This document shows positions 1 through 9,836 of a stretch of DNA of 64,000 bases, piece after piece. The position numbers and the translations under genes were made by a program. The stretch is taken from the NCBI GenBank assembly GCA_050084515.1, contig CM114273.1, forward strand, positions 9,796,001-9,860,000. Direction: 5' to 3'. Numbering within the stretch: the first letter of the stretch is position 1; every line of letters starts with the position of its first letter. This DNA is from Blasia pusilla (lineage: Eukaryota > Marchantiophyta > Marchantiopsida > Blasiales). The notes beneath the pieces were generated by a model. That model was not told the DNA's origin. It was given only the letters and a program-made list of their open reading frames with translations, and searched no databases.

Positions 1-1884
1 TAATATCCCACTCCGGTTGTCCAACATACATACACCAGGTGTAAGCCTCTTACGATCAATGGCTGGTCGGGCTGGTAATGCATCCATCTTCGCCGCTACT
101 GCCTGCCAAGTAGCACTAGTACTCAATGCTACACTTGACATAGAGGGTCGCTCCACCGCAACACCCTCATCCACCTCAACACATGTAGCAGTAACACCCT
201 CACGTTCGCACAACGTGGCTGCTAGCTGAAATACAGGAGCTAAGTCAACTCCTAAAGCCATCAGCTCCGTGGCCGAAAACAATGGGGATCCCAACACTGA
301 AGTTGCCATCCGCAAAACTGCACTGGATGCTGCATCCGTGTCTACTACACGCGATGTAGATGCCTCAGTCCCCACTTTCGGTTCAATAGGTTGCGTAGGA
401 ACCATGGATGGAGTCCTAAGCACCTCAGAAAACAAGAATGACTGGGGAAGCCTAGCCTGCCTCCCAGCCTCACCCCTTTGTGGGTCCAACTCCATAGTAG
501 CACCACGTGGCTCTGACGCTCAAGTGGCTCCTCTCGTAAGTGCAGCTGATGCCTCAACCTGTGCTGCACTCGCCATATAAGAGAGATTATCCCCTCCATA
601 AGAGGTGGAGGCCTTGCTCTTGAACCTGATCTATGCCGGATACCAGCCATAGTAGCCAGCCCTGCTCCAATGCTCAATCTGGCGACCATAGCCGACTGTC
701 GTAGTAGTAGGGGTGGCCACCGTAGGCTCTCCAACCACTGGTCCACCTCTACCACCCCTACCACCCCTACCACCTCTACCACCTCGGCCTCTCGGAGCTA
801 CTCCACCACGGCCGCGGCTTGATCTCAACTCTGGATGAAGATCAAAGCAACGCTCTCGAGGATGACCTGGTCTCCCGCAATGATCACACTGAGTTGGGGC
901 CGACTGAGGCCCATCCTCCAAAGTCCGTCTCCCATCCTCTTGGGGACAAAACTTCCTAACATCAAGGTGCAGGGTACGTGATGCTACATTATACGTGATG
1001 CTACATTGTAACATGTAAACGTACTCTGTGGCGCAACTCTCTGTCCAAGATCCTATACCAAAACTGGACTGCGTGAGCCTCACTCACACCCTGGGTAACT
1101 GAAATCAAGCGTCGCATACGAGTGTATGCCTCACGAAGACTCTCACCAATCTTTCGCTCAAATTCTTGAAGACTCCTCAACTTCTCTGTCTTCACTCCCT
1201 GATAGTTCTTCTTCAAACTCTTGAAGAACTCTATAACCGGGCTAAACAATGGTGGGGCACTAGTACCTCCACTAGTACCCCCACTGGTACCTCCATGGGT
1301 ACCTCCACTGGTACCCTCACTCCGGCTCGTACTCGTACCACTCAACGTCGGGCTAGCTGGCATAGTTGGAGCACTACTACCAATACCACCATGGGTGATA
1401 GACACATAGCCTGGAGACCAATATTGTCTCCACGCCTCAATCTCAGCAACATGGTCCTTCCTAAACTCATGGTAATCATCCATGGGTGATCCCTCCAAGT
1501 GCTGAAACAACCCCTTCCAAGCCAAGAAGGGTGTAAACAACGTGGCGTTCCGCAACATCTGCATATCACACCACGTATCAAACTCCTGCATGAATTCCTC
1601 CAACTCAATGGTGCCCACTGCACCCAAGTATCGTCGTGGGCCCTTCATGGCCCCATATATCCCGTCCATCTCCCAAATCAATGGAGTTGCAACACTCGAT
1701 AACAACGTAGAAGACTCGGTGTTTGGAACACCCTCGTCCTCCTCTTCATCAACCGTCGGAAGTGGAAAAGGTAGCCGATACCTACATCCACTCTATGTGA
1801 AACCACCACTGTTCGCACCACGGTCCCCAACCAGACCACCCGACAGCTCCGTGATGACCAACGCCGATGCCGCACCACCACCAA
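1..1884 (-). pseudogene. Ty3/gypsy gag (element 1), runs off the window start
   Basis: A minus-strand gag reading spread over several frames. The capsid part (about 1001-1796) shows EFMQEFDTWCD, MDDYHEF, EIEAWRQYW and ESLREAYTRMRRL. These match the gag of the Ty3 element at 57.7-58.6 kb residue block by residue block, at clearly lower than full identity, so this is a sister lineage. After a frame change, the 631-1083 frame has a CCHC zinc knuckle, CDHCGRPGHPRERC, followed by an arginine-glycine (RGG) tract. Upstream of the capsid part the homologous reading continues to about 1884 but holds an in-frame TAG where the sister element has Arg. The rest of the polyprotein would lie left of base 1. 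Gag packages element RNA into virus-like particles. The copy is broken and cannot make one continuous protein as read here. Confidence 0.75.
1256..1322 (-). repeat. 12-bp tandem repeat inside gag
   Basis: About five imperfect copies of a 12-bp unit (ggtacctccact and variants). On the minus strand they encode a Gly-Gly-Thr-Ser/His repeat within the linker of the gag above. It is a low-complexity linker expansion. Confidence 0.8.
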
Positions 1885-2242
1885 ATTATTACCACTAAGT
1901 AACCAAGTGACGTCGATGTCACTATACTATTCTAGCTCTACTAGCTATGGGTGTAGGCAACCTAATATATTATCACCACAAGAAGCCTCCTTACTTGCTC
2001 CTTACTCCTTACTCCGCCTCTCACGCCCACTCGCCCCGAGCTACCAGAGTTGCCTCGAAGCCTCAAAACGCCGAGAAATGCTCGAGACATGCCCCGTTCG
2101 CCCCGTTTGCCATGCTTCGCCACGCTTCGCCATGCTTCGCTATGGAGAGAGGCCCAACCAGGGCGCCCCCAATGGGATAGGCGTCTCCAACAATGAACGA
2201 GTCACGAACCAACCAGCCCCTCCGATCCGCTATCCACCATAG

Positions 2243-3016
2243 CCAGACCTTGAGCTAGTCTGCGAAATTTCGATCAGCAATTACTTCACAAATCCTTGAG
2301 CAAAATTGAATCTATTTCGACCAGAATTGAATTGACCACCATAGCTATCTCTCCAAAAAAAAATCAGCTACAATCAAGCTCTATACTTTGAGCTAAAAAT
2401 CAGAAAAACTTGTTGTCCATACACCTCCAGAATCGCAAATCCGATAGCGCTTCCGCCCAGGTTCATGCACGCAGAAATCCGCAACACTCCTCACACTCGA
2501 GCAGATAGCTTCACATGAGATCACAATACAAGTAGCAACAGAAACCTCTCACCCGATCTGGATGAACTTCAACAGACTTACGCACTCCAAGCTCTCCACA
2601 TCAGAAAACCATCGAACACGAACCAGAATCTTCAATCCTTGATAACTTCCAACTCCCTTTACGAAATTTGGCAATCTAAAGCGCGTTGGAAAGCTCTCAA
2701 CAACGCGCTTCTTTCCTAACTAACCACGCACAAGATTCACACCTCCAACATAGGCCACAAGCCACTAACATCCACGGCAGAGTACACAATCAGCCCTAAC
2801 CAGATCCTACTGATCCACAATCGAAGCTACCATCGATCTACGTCAGTTAGTTCTTTGAGTGAAATCCATGAAAGACCTACTGTCATAAAACACGTATAGA
2901 ATCACATACAATCGAGCCAAACCCTCTCCACGATGCTTTCTAATACTTGGCGATCTCAACTACGTGTATAGTAAATACTGACTGAATTCTAATTGAACAT
3001 TAAATGTATAAGGCAC
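2243..3016. other. no gene seen; probable 5' flank of element 1
   Basis: No convincing coding frame. A small cluster of catgcttcgc-like repeats lies just before it, at 2109-2145. By position this could be the untranslated leader or LTR of the minus-strand Ty3 element at 1-1884, but I found no matching LTR pair to prove it. Confidence 0.3.
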
Positions 3017-3577
3017 TTACTTGCAAGTAGAGCTCTCATGAAGATTGATGGGGATCTTGAAGCGTGAATGTGCAGTACGTCCTCCGTCTAACAATAGACC
3101 AGCTATTCCGGAAGATGCTACGGCCAAAGCTATACCGGCCGCATTCCTTACACTAGCAAGGAGAAGATTGTATAGAAATGTCTTTCTTGTTCCACCTGGC
3201 TCATCAATGAAAAATATTCTTGGAGATGGTGTAGCATTCACACATATTTGATCAATTTCATCGTGAATAGCATCCCAAATAACACCTTGTCCTTCATTCA
3301 AAGATGCTTCTCCCAATTGTATTTGTTCATACAAATCCTCGATATCATACCCTAGCTCTTGTTCCTCTAAGTCTGAACGTGAGTGAATGCTGTTGAAATT
3401 GGCTTGAGGCATGTCTGGAAAACCAGACAATCTTTTTCCTTGATCACGCAAATAATAGTGCACTTCCAACAATGCATTATTAATGATAGAATCATCAGGA
3501 GGAAGATTATGAATTCCTGTTTTTTGCAATTGAAAATTGCGAACATATGTAAAAATCATACTTAGTTTGCTTAACAT
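3017..3577 (-). pseudogene. Helitron-type PIF1 helicase fragment
   Basis: A 186-residue minus-strand frame resembling the start of the PIF1-like helicase domain of Helitron Rep/helicase proteins. It has GVIWDAI, an FFIDEPGG block and a P-loop that reads GGTRKTFLYN instead of the usual GGTGKT. The frame continues with ALAVASSGIAGLLLDGGRTAHSRFKIPI, typical of this family (the Ala-Ser-Ser-Gly-Ile-Ala and Gly-Gly-Arg-Thr-Ala-His-Ser signatures). The invariant P-loop Gly is replaced by Arg, a GGA-to-AGA type change, so ATP binding is probably lost. No Rep domain or later helicase motifs are seen nearby. In autonomous Helitrons this enzyme unwinds DNA during rolling-circle transposition. Here it is an isolated relic. 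Confidence 0.75.
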
Positions 3578-3579
3578 TC

Positions 3580-4059
3580 AATCATACATATGACTACCAT
3601 AGTAATACGTATGACTGGCAAAGTTCCACATATAACTATAATAGTCATGCATATGACTAAGAGAGTTATACGTATTACTTTACAAGTTATCGGTATACTC
3701 AGCAAGGACACATGTTAAAAAAATACACGTTTAATAGAATCCTCGTCCGTACATATGACTCAGTCATTTCCTCCACGTGTCACGTACTTATTTGACACCA
3801 CATGGCAATGTGTGGTTTGTCCATGAAAATCCTAATCAGTATCTGACATGGAATATATGAATGAATCATTTAATCCACATGTCAAATTTAGATGGAGACA
3901 CATGTAAGTCAAACATTTGTTCAGCTAGATCCTAGTAATCATGGCGTAGGCTTTTATGACTCAGTCATTACACGTGTCGAACTAGGATTGCTCTAGGTGG
4001 AAGTCATATTGCCACGTAAGATGCCAACGTGTTAATATATGGCGACTCATTAGTCATTC

Positions 4060-4099
<40 letters not shown>

Positions 4100-4240
4100 A
4101 ACTCTGTACCGCATGACTCTAGTCACATACCATCCTGGTAATCTTAGTCATTACATGTAAATGACATGGTTTATATGACTCTAATGGTAATGAGTCATAA
4201 TAAGTCATTTACCATAGTATATGATTGAGTCTAGTCATAT
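3580..4240. repeat. AT-rich block dense in TATGACT/AGTCATA motifs
   Basis: More than a dozen copies of atgact or its complement agtcat occur here, twice as the full palindrome atgactcagtcat (near 3756 and 3957). They are interspersed with cacgtg-type G-box cores and an (AT)n run at about 4063-4094. No reading frame is supported. It could be non-coding Helitron or MITE sequence beside the helicase relic. Confidence 0.45.
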
Positions 4241-5385
4241 ATTACATGATTTCTTCTAGTGAGGCTAAAAATGAGAGTAATGACCATTTGAGTGATAAAA
4301 AACATATGACCAGCGACGATGAGTTTGAAGACACTCCATATTTTGCTGGAGTTGAGAGCCTCATCCTCGTGGATGGGGACCTTGATGCTGATTTCCCAAT
4401 TGACCAGGAACGTGCATGGAAGATAAGGGAAAACAAAAAAAAAGACAAGCATTCTTACTTGGTGATATTCTTGCAGAGTAAGGAGTTCTCCCATTTGCAT
4501 AATGTGCATTCTATGAATTTCATTTCTATCATGATGTTTTTTCTTCTGTGCACTTCACGTGTATATAGAAAACAACAGAAAGATTTGATTACTTGTAGAT
4601 GATTAATGGTGAAATGCTTGTTTGGAAAGTTAGGCTAAAACCAACAAAGGCAACCAGGAAAGCTTTCCCTTCTAGAGTAGTAGTGGCAGAGGGTGTCGAA
4701 GTGCAACAAAGTTCAAGGTTGAGATCAAAGGAGAGCTTACCTAATATGATTGAAAGCACAAAGGATAATTCTGTGAGAGATCCTGATTATTTGCCACCTA
4801 AACATATGGATTTCCAATCTGATGATGATGAGGGCACACCTTATCGTTCTCTTGAAAACCAAGACTTTGGACCGACAACCCATCCCAAATAGGTTGAGAG
4901 GATAACTACTTTAAATTTTCCACTTCCTTTTTCATGATTGAATATAGGATTCCTCTTATCATGGTTATGAATAGAATCTCCACGAGTTGTACAAAGCACT
5001 AACACTTATTACGTTTTGACATGCTTCAGGTTCTGGAGGACAAGAATCTTTCGATTCTCAAGCAAATTCTAAACCCCTAGAGCCTTGTTCACGTGCAAGG
5101 CCGCAAATGGGTTGGCAATATCCTATGTGCCCTAATCCCATATGGTTAGAAAGTGGGAGTCATTGGAATAGCCTAATGGGAGTGTGATTTTTTTTGTCTG
5201 ATTGTCATCCATCAATGATGAATCATTTACAAGTTGGATCTTACGATATGCCACAACTTCCTTCCTCAGCCCCACCTGCATCACCATGTGAGAAACTAGA
5301 AATTGACAAAATCACTGAAATCTATTACAAAACTTGGAGATACAAAGTGGCCTACTCCCTCCGTGCGCTCACAGAAACGCTTTGA
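4225..5385 (+). pseudogene. unrecognised gene fragment, several possible exons
   Basis: I do not recognise this. Three neighbouring plus-strand stretches look protein-like and acidic or proline-rich: 4225-4602 (with DDEFEDTPYFAGVES and ILVDGDLDADFPIDQE), 4599-4892 (with RDPDYLPPKHMDFQSDDDEG) and about 5030-5385. The last begins after a plausible intron 3' end (gcttcag) and reads QMGWQYPMCPNPIW, followed by a stop and then MPQLPSSAPPASPCEKLEI. Exon-like pieces separated by AT-rich, stop-containing stretches suggest a partial gene with introns, possibly a host fragment captured by the Helitron next door. No start, terminator or function can be defended. Confidence 0.3.
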
Positions 5386-5389
5386 TGGA

Positions 5390-5703
5390 ACCTAAACATG
5401 GAGATAACTCGATATATGAGCATGCGCTACCGCTGCGGTTCCCGACTATTTTACTACTCGGGAAACTAGGGTTTTTTACCTATTTTTCTTCATTTCTATT
5501 AATAGAAAAATATCGCATCAAGGTGTCGTGCACCTTGATGCAATATAGGGTTAGATAATCCTAGTAACGCTACTCCATAAACCAGCTACGTCATATGATT
5601 ATGACTCCTGCGACGTCTAAGTCGGAACCATCAATCTAGGCTTCTCCTCATACAAGGGGACCAATCGGATTAATGGTGCTTAGAGAAGTGGATGTTGAGA
5701 ATG
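5390..5703 (-). repeat. possible 3' LTR of the copia relic
   Basis: This lies directly downstream, in element orientation, of the purine tract at 5704-5727. On the minus strand it starts tgcattctcaaca and contains a perfect 11-bp stem (GCATCAAGGTG at 5515-5525 pairing with 5531-5541). No second LTR is found in the window, so the boundaries are a guess. Confidence 0.35.
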
Positions 5704-5727
5704 CAACCCCCCTCCCCCCCCCCCTTC
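5704..5727 (-). other. polypurine tract of the copia relic
   Basis: The C-rich run here is a long G-rich purine tract on the minus strand. It sits between the copia RNase H reading and the putative 3' LTR, the expected position for the plus-strand primer of an LTR retrotransposon. Confidence 0.55.
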
Positions 5728-5739
5728 AATATCCATTCT

Positions 5740-7530
5740 CATGTGGACTACTTTCTTGGACCGATGCCAAGACCCTTCAGATGTTGGTGAAGGTGATGTC
5801 CGCTCAAAGCTTTCGTGAAGATGTCTACATGGTTATCCTTTGTTAGACAATAGACTAACTTCAAAACCTCTCTCTCGATCAACTCACGAAAAAAAAATGA
5901 TATTGGATCTCTATGTGCTTCGTTTGAGTATGAAACACAGGATTATGTGCTATGGCAATGCAACTCTGATTGTCACACCACATTACAGTAGCACTTTCTG
6001 GTGCTTCTCCTATGTCCTCCAATATCCATCTTAACCATACTGCTTCACAAGAAGCATAACAAGCTGCCTTGTACTCTGCCTCGGTAGAAGAAAGAGCCAC
6101 TATAGGTTGCTTATTGCTGACCGATGACACCACACCTGATCCTACCTAGAAGCAATAACTCGAAAGTGATCTCCGAGAATCTGAATCTCTTGCCCAATCC
6201 GAGTCATAAAAGGCTCTCATTTCCGTCCCTACTCCATAGGTGATGTCGTACTCCATAGTGACTTTGATGTACTTCAACACACGTATCCTTGCCTTCCAAT
6301 GGTTCTCACGAGGCTTAGTTAAACCTACTTAATAGTCCCATAACGAAGCTAATGTCTGGTCTAGTATTGCAAAAAAATATCAAACTGGCCACAAGCTTTC
6401 TATACAACTTTTCATCTACCAATGGTGAAACATCCTCCATTGAGAGTTTCAACTCTACCTCCATTGGCGAGACCACTGCCTTACACTCGGTCATCCCAAA
6501 TGCCTTCAAGATTTCTCTAGCATACTTTTGCTAAGAAAGAAAAATAGAATGTGACTGTTGCCAAATCTCCAACCCTATAAAGAAATGCAAAAGACCTAAA
6601 TCTGAAATTTCAAACTCACATTTCAACACTTCCTTCATTTCCTCTATTTTCTTACTGTGGTCTCCTGTGATGATCAGATCATCCACATACAAGACTATCA
6701 ACATTTACATCCCATCTTTGCAAAACACATACAAATTTTCTTCTGACAGACTCTTGATAAGACCCTTCTCTCAAAAGAATGTATCTATTCGTTGATACCA
6801 TACCTTTGGGGCTTGCTTCAACCCATACAATGCTCAATGAAGCAAACACACTTTCTCTTTTGATTCGGGTGTCTCTAAACTTGGTGGTTGAAATATATAC
6901 ACCTTCTCCTTGAGACTCCCGTTCAGAAAGACAAACTTCACATCTTATTGATATACAGACCAACGTTTTGTTCTTGCCATCGCTAGAACAATTCGAATGG
7001 TTGTCATTCTTGCAGTAGAAGCAAAAGTCTCATAGTAATAAAAACCTTCAAGACCTCAGTCATCAAGGCCATGTTGACGAGATGTGCGGAAGCTCTATTC
7101 TGCTCCTCTAGTCTCTTCAATCTCCTTGGATGTGTAACAACTTCATTAGTTGCTGATGGATCCTTACCATCCAAGAGCTTCTTTATCCACTTAGGGCATG
7201 ACGACCATAGTGGAAGAGCAAGCTGCTCTTTGTAATCATCACCAAATTCTTCTTCTTGATGATCTCGTGTAAACATTGATGCCGTGCTCTTGTGGGTTAT
7301 CTCTTTGTTTGATGATAATGTAAACGGACCACTGATATCCTCCACTTGACGAGTTGTTCCTAGAACACCACATCACGACTCACAAGCATCTTCTTTGCCT
7401 CAAGACACCATAGGCAATAAGCTTTAGACTCATCATTATATTCCATAAAGATACACTTCATGCTCTTGGACTCCAGCTTGGTCCTGGATGCTTCAGGAAT
7501 ATGTTCAAAGCACTCACTACCAAAAGCTTG
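5740..7530 (-). pseudogene. Ty1/copia pol relic: integrase end, RT, RNase H
   Basis: On the minus strand, high to low coordinates, I can read the end of integrase (about 7345-7520), the integrase-RT linker (7004-7345, PKWIKKLLDGKDPSATNE), and RT pieces near 6680-6830 with a YVDD catalytic box. The RT tail follows (6315-6509, KAFGMTECKAVVSPME, RPDISFVMGLLSRF), then RNase H (about 5879-6230) with YDSDWARDS and the hallmark ALSSTEAEYKA. Several stops and frame changes break it. Gag, protease and most of integrase are missing. The domain order integrase before RT identifies the copia superfamily. It is not expected to be active. Confidence 0.85.
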
Positions 7531-7875
7531 CAGGAAACACCATAGCCAAGAGCTCTACTCACTACCAAGGCTAACTCCCAACGCAACGGGCTCAACTCAA
7601 AGAACTAACTGTTCTTTGAGTGCACTCCACCTTATATCCTCCAACCTAAGAGCGGGCCCTACTGGAAAAGTCACACTAAACTGAGTAACCCCCAACCCTA
7701 TGTATGAAATCGCATCTTTACCTAGACACTACAGCCCTACATAAGGTATGGCCTCTACTAGCACACTATACTCTACGACATAATCCGTATGGTCATGACA
7801 TATTTCCGAGCCTACGAAGATGACAATTCATGGCTATATGACCATATCTATCACACTCAAAAAATTGGTATGTAT
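7531..7875. other. no gene seen
   Basis: A short stretch between two retroelement relics. I see no supported frame or repeat. Confidence 0.4.
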
Positions 7876-8292
7876 CTATTCGTACTTCGAATTCTCTCCC
7901 TCCTCTAGGAACCCCGACCCCGTCGGTTCGAGGAGCAATCCCTTGTATGTGGGAGTTCCGATCCTCTCCATTGGCACCCTTCCATTGTATCTTCGCGGCG
8001 CATAACCATCTCGTCCTCGAAGGTTACCCAACTCCATGGGTGTGGGTCCGTAGTGGTTGTTCATGGAAGCAACCACCTCTCCTCCTCCTTCGTACATATT
8101 TGCCATACGTTAGGCACATGCGATTGCTTCATTGATATCTTTTAGGTTGTCTCGAATCACCTCTTGACGCACCTTCCTCTTCAAATCTCTCTTGAACAGA
8201 TCGAGATATTCCAGCCCACTCATGTCGCAAAATTGTATCTGCAAGTCAGGAAACTCTCCGATGTAGTCCTCCACAGTGCCTTTCTGCTCCAA
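7876..8292 (-). pseudogene. retrotransposon gag fragment
   Basis: Two adjacent minus-strand frames. The first, 8110-8292, reads QKGTVEDYIGEFPDLQIQF and then DLFKRDLKRKVRQEVI, like the end of the Retrotrans_gag capsid domain of Ty3-type elements. The second, 7876-8106, contains NNHYGPTPMELGNL, the linker that usually precedes a zinc knuckle. It abuts the LINE monomer array at 8290, so the gag was probably cut by the LINE insertion or was its target. Confidence 0.6.
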
Positions 8293-8976
8293 TGAACCTT
8301 TGGAGGTTCTAAAATGTCAAATATAGAGATATGAATCTGAATCTTCCGGAGGCCATATCTCCAAGATTGAGTGTCATATGAAGCTGCCATTTTGAGGAAA
8401 TGTGGAGTGTGACAAGATGCCCTAGCCCTCGCAATTTCAAGCACAACCAAGTTACACAAAAGAAGTTGTGGGAGATTTGAGTTTCTGCTCTTCTAGATTT
8501 TAGGATTTCAGATCTGAATCTTGCGGAGGCTATATCTTTGAGACAGACTGTCATATGAAGCTGAGATTTTGAGAAAATGTGAAATAAAAAAAGTTTCTTT
8601 AGCCTTGTAAATTTCAAGCACAACCAAGTTACACAGACGACGTTGTGAGAGATTTGAGTTTTTGCTCCTCTAGATTTAAGGATTTCAGATCTGAATCTTG
8701 CGGAAGCCATATCTTTAAGATGGAGTGTCATATGAAGCTGATATTTTGAGGAAACATGAAGTGTAAGGAGAAACCTTAGCGCTGCAAATTGCAAGCACAT
8801 CCAAGTTACACAGACGCAGTTGTAAGAGATTTTATTTTCTACTCTTCAGAATTTCAGGATTTCAGATCTGAATCTTGCGGAGCCATATCTTTGACATGGA
8901 GAGTCATATATAGCTGAGATTTTGAGGCAACGTGAAGTGTGAGGAGACGCCCTAGTCCTAAAAATTTCTAGAGTAG
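8293..8976 (+). repeat. 177-bp tandem monomers, 5' region of LINE copy A
   Basis: Just under four monomers. The landmark ctgaatctt(g/c)cgg starts at 8337, 8514, 8691 and 8868, three successive steps of exactly 177 bp. Each unit also carries the phrases catatgaagctga, ttttgagga and caagttacacagacg. The array ends directly in front of the LINE leader and ORF1, so I read it as the element's 5' untranslated and probably promoter region. Confidence 0.85.
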
Positions 8977-9053
8977 AAGTTGTGTGGTGTTGGAGATTCG
9001 GTAATACTTTATTGGAGGTCGTGCAATATCGTGGATGTAGTGAAGTCGACTAC

Positions 9054-9815
9054 ATGATGACTAATCAAGACGAAATCTTGAATCTAGTGCAAGTGGTCTT
9101 GCATGAATTGAAAGAGCTTCGACAAGAATTCAAGGTACAAACTTCTCAATTGAACCTTGCACATATTGAAATCCGAGAGTTAAAGGAAACGCAAGAGGTT
9201 TTGAAGAAAGGGTTGAAAGATAGCTCTAGTGTGATGCTAGATCTTTCCAAATCTGTTGCGGATGTTCAAGAGAAGGCATCATCATTAGCGACTACTCCCA
9301 ATAGTTCAGGATTTCATGAGGTTGTTGGAACTTTAGAAGTGAAAATGAAATCTTATGTTGAAGCTGCAAAGGTTGTTCATATCTCTTTCTCTCAAGAGCG
9401 AGAGATAGAAAAGGAAAACCAATTTTCCCGTAGAAAGAATGTGAGAATCTCAAGTTTGCCGGAAACAGAGAGCGAAGAGGTGAAGAGTGTTGTCACCAAG
9501 TTCTTGGTTGATACACTTCATGTTCACAACCCGGACTAGGCTCAACCTTTCCGTATTGGAAAAATGGGAACACAACCTCGTGCAATTCTACTTATGTTTG
9601 TTGATGAAGCTCAATGTGATATTGCCATGGCTAACAAGGTCATTCTCAAAGGACGGAGGATATGGTTGGATCCTGATCTTACACCTCTACAAGTCGAAGG
9701 TAGGAGAAAGCAGCTTGCAAAGGTCAAAGAAGCTCAAGAAGAAGGTTTTATTGCTTATCTATGCGATGGTCCAGCAATTGTTACCCAGAGAAAAAAAGAG
9801 TTATCAACCTAGCAA
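9054..9815 (+). pseudogene. LINE ORF1 protein (coiled coil, RNA binding), one nonsense codon
   Basis: The start is the ATG pair after a short leader, conserved in copy B at 46,651. Residues about 3-90 are a leucine-rich heptad region (ILNLVQVVLHELKELRQEF), an ORF1p-style coiled coil. Next comes RKNVRISSLPETESEEV, then the GTQPRAIL and LKGRRIWLDPDLTPLQVE blocks, resembling the RNA-recognition and C-terminal parts of L1-type ORF1. A TAG near 9537 replaces the TTG seen in copy B. The frame then continues unchanged to the stop at about 9813-9815, so one base change is the only visible lesion. ORF1 proteins coat LINE RNA and aid target-primed reverse transcription. Confidence 0.75.
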
Positions 9816-9836
9816 TCTAAGAAGCTGAGAGTGTTG

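Noticed and set aside
345-782. A 145-aa frame with a Val-Gly-Val repeat
   Set aside because: The repeat is the other-frame translation of the gag RGG tract on the same strand.
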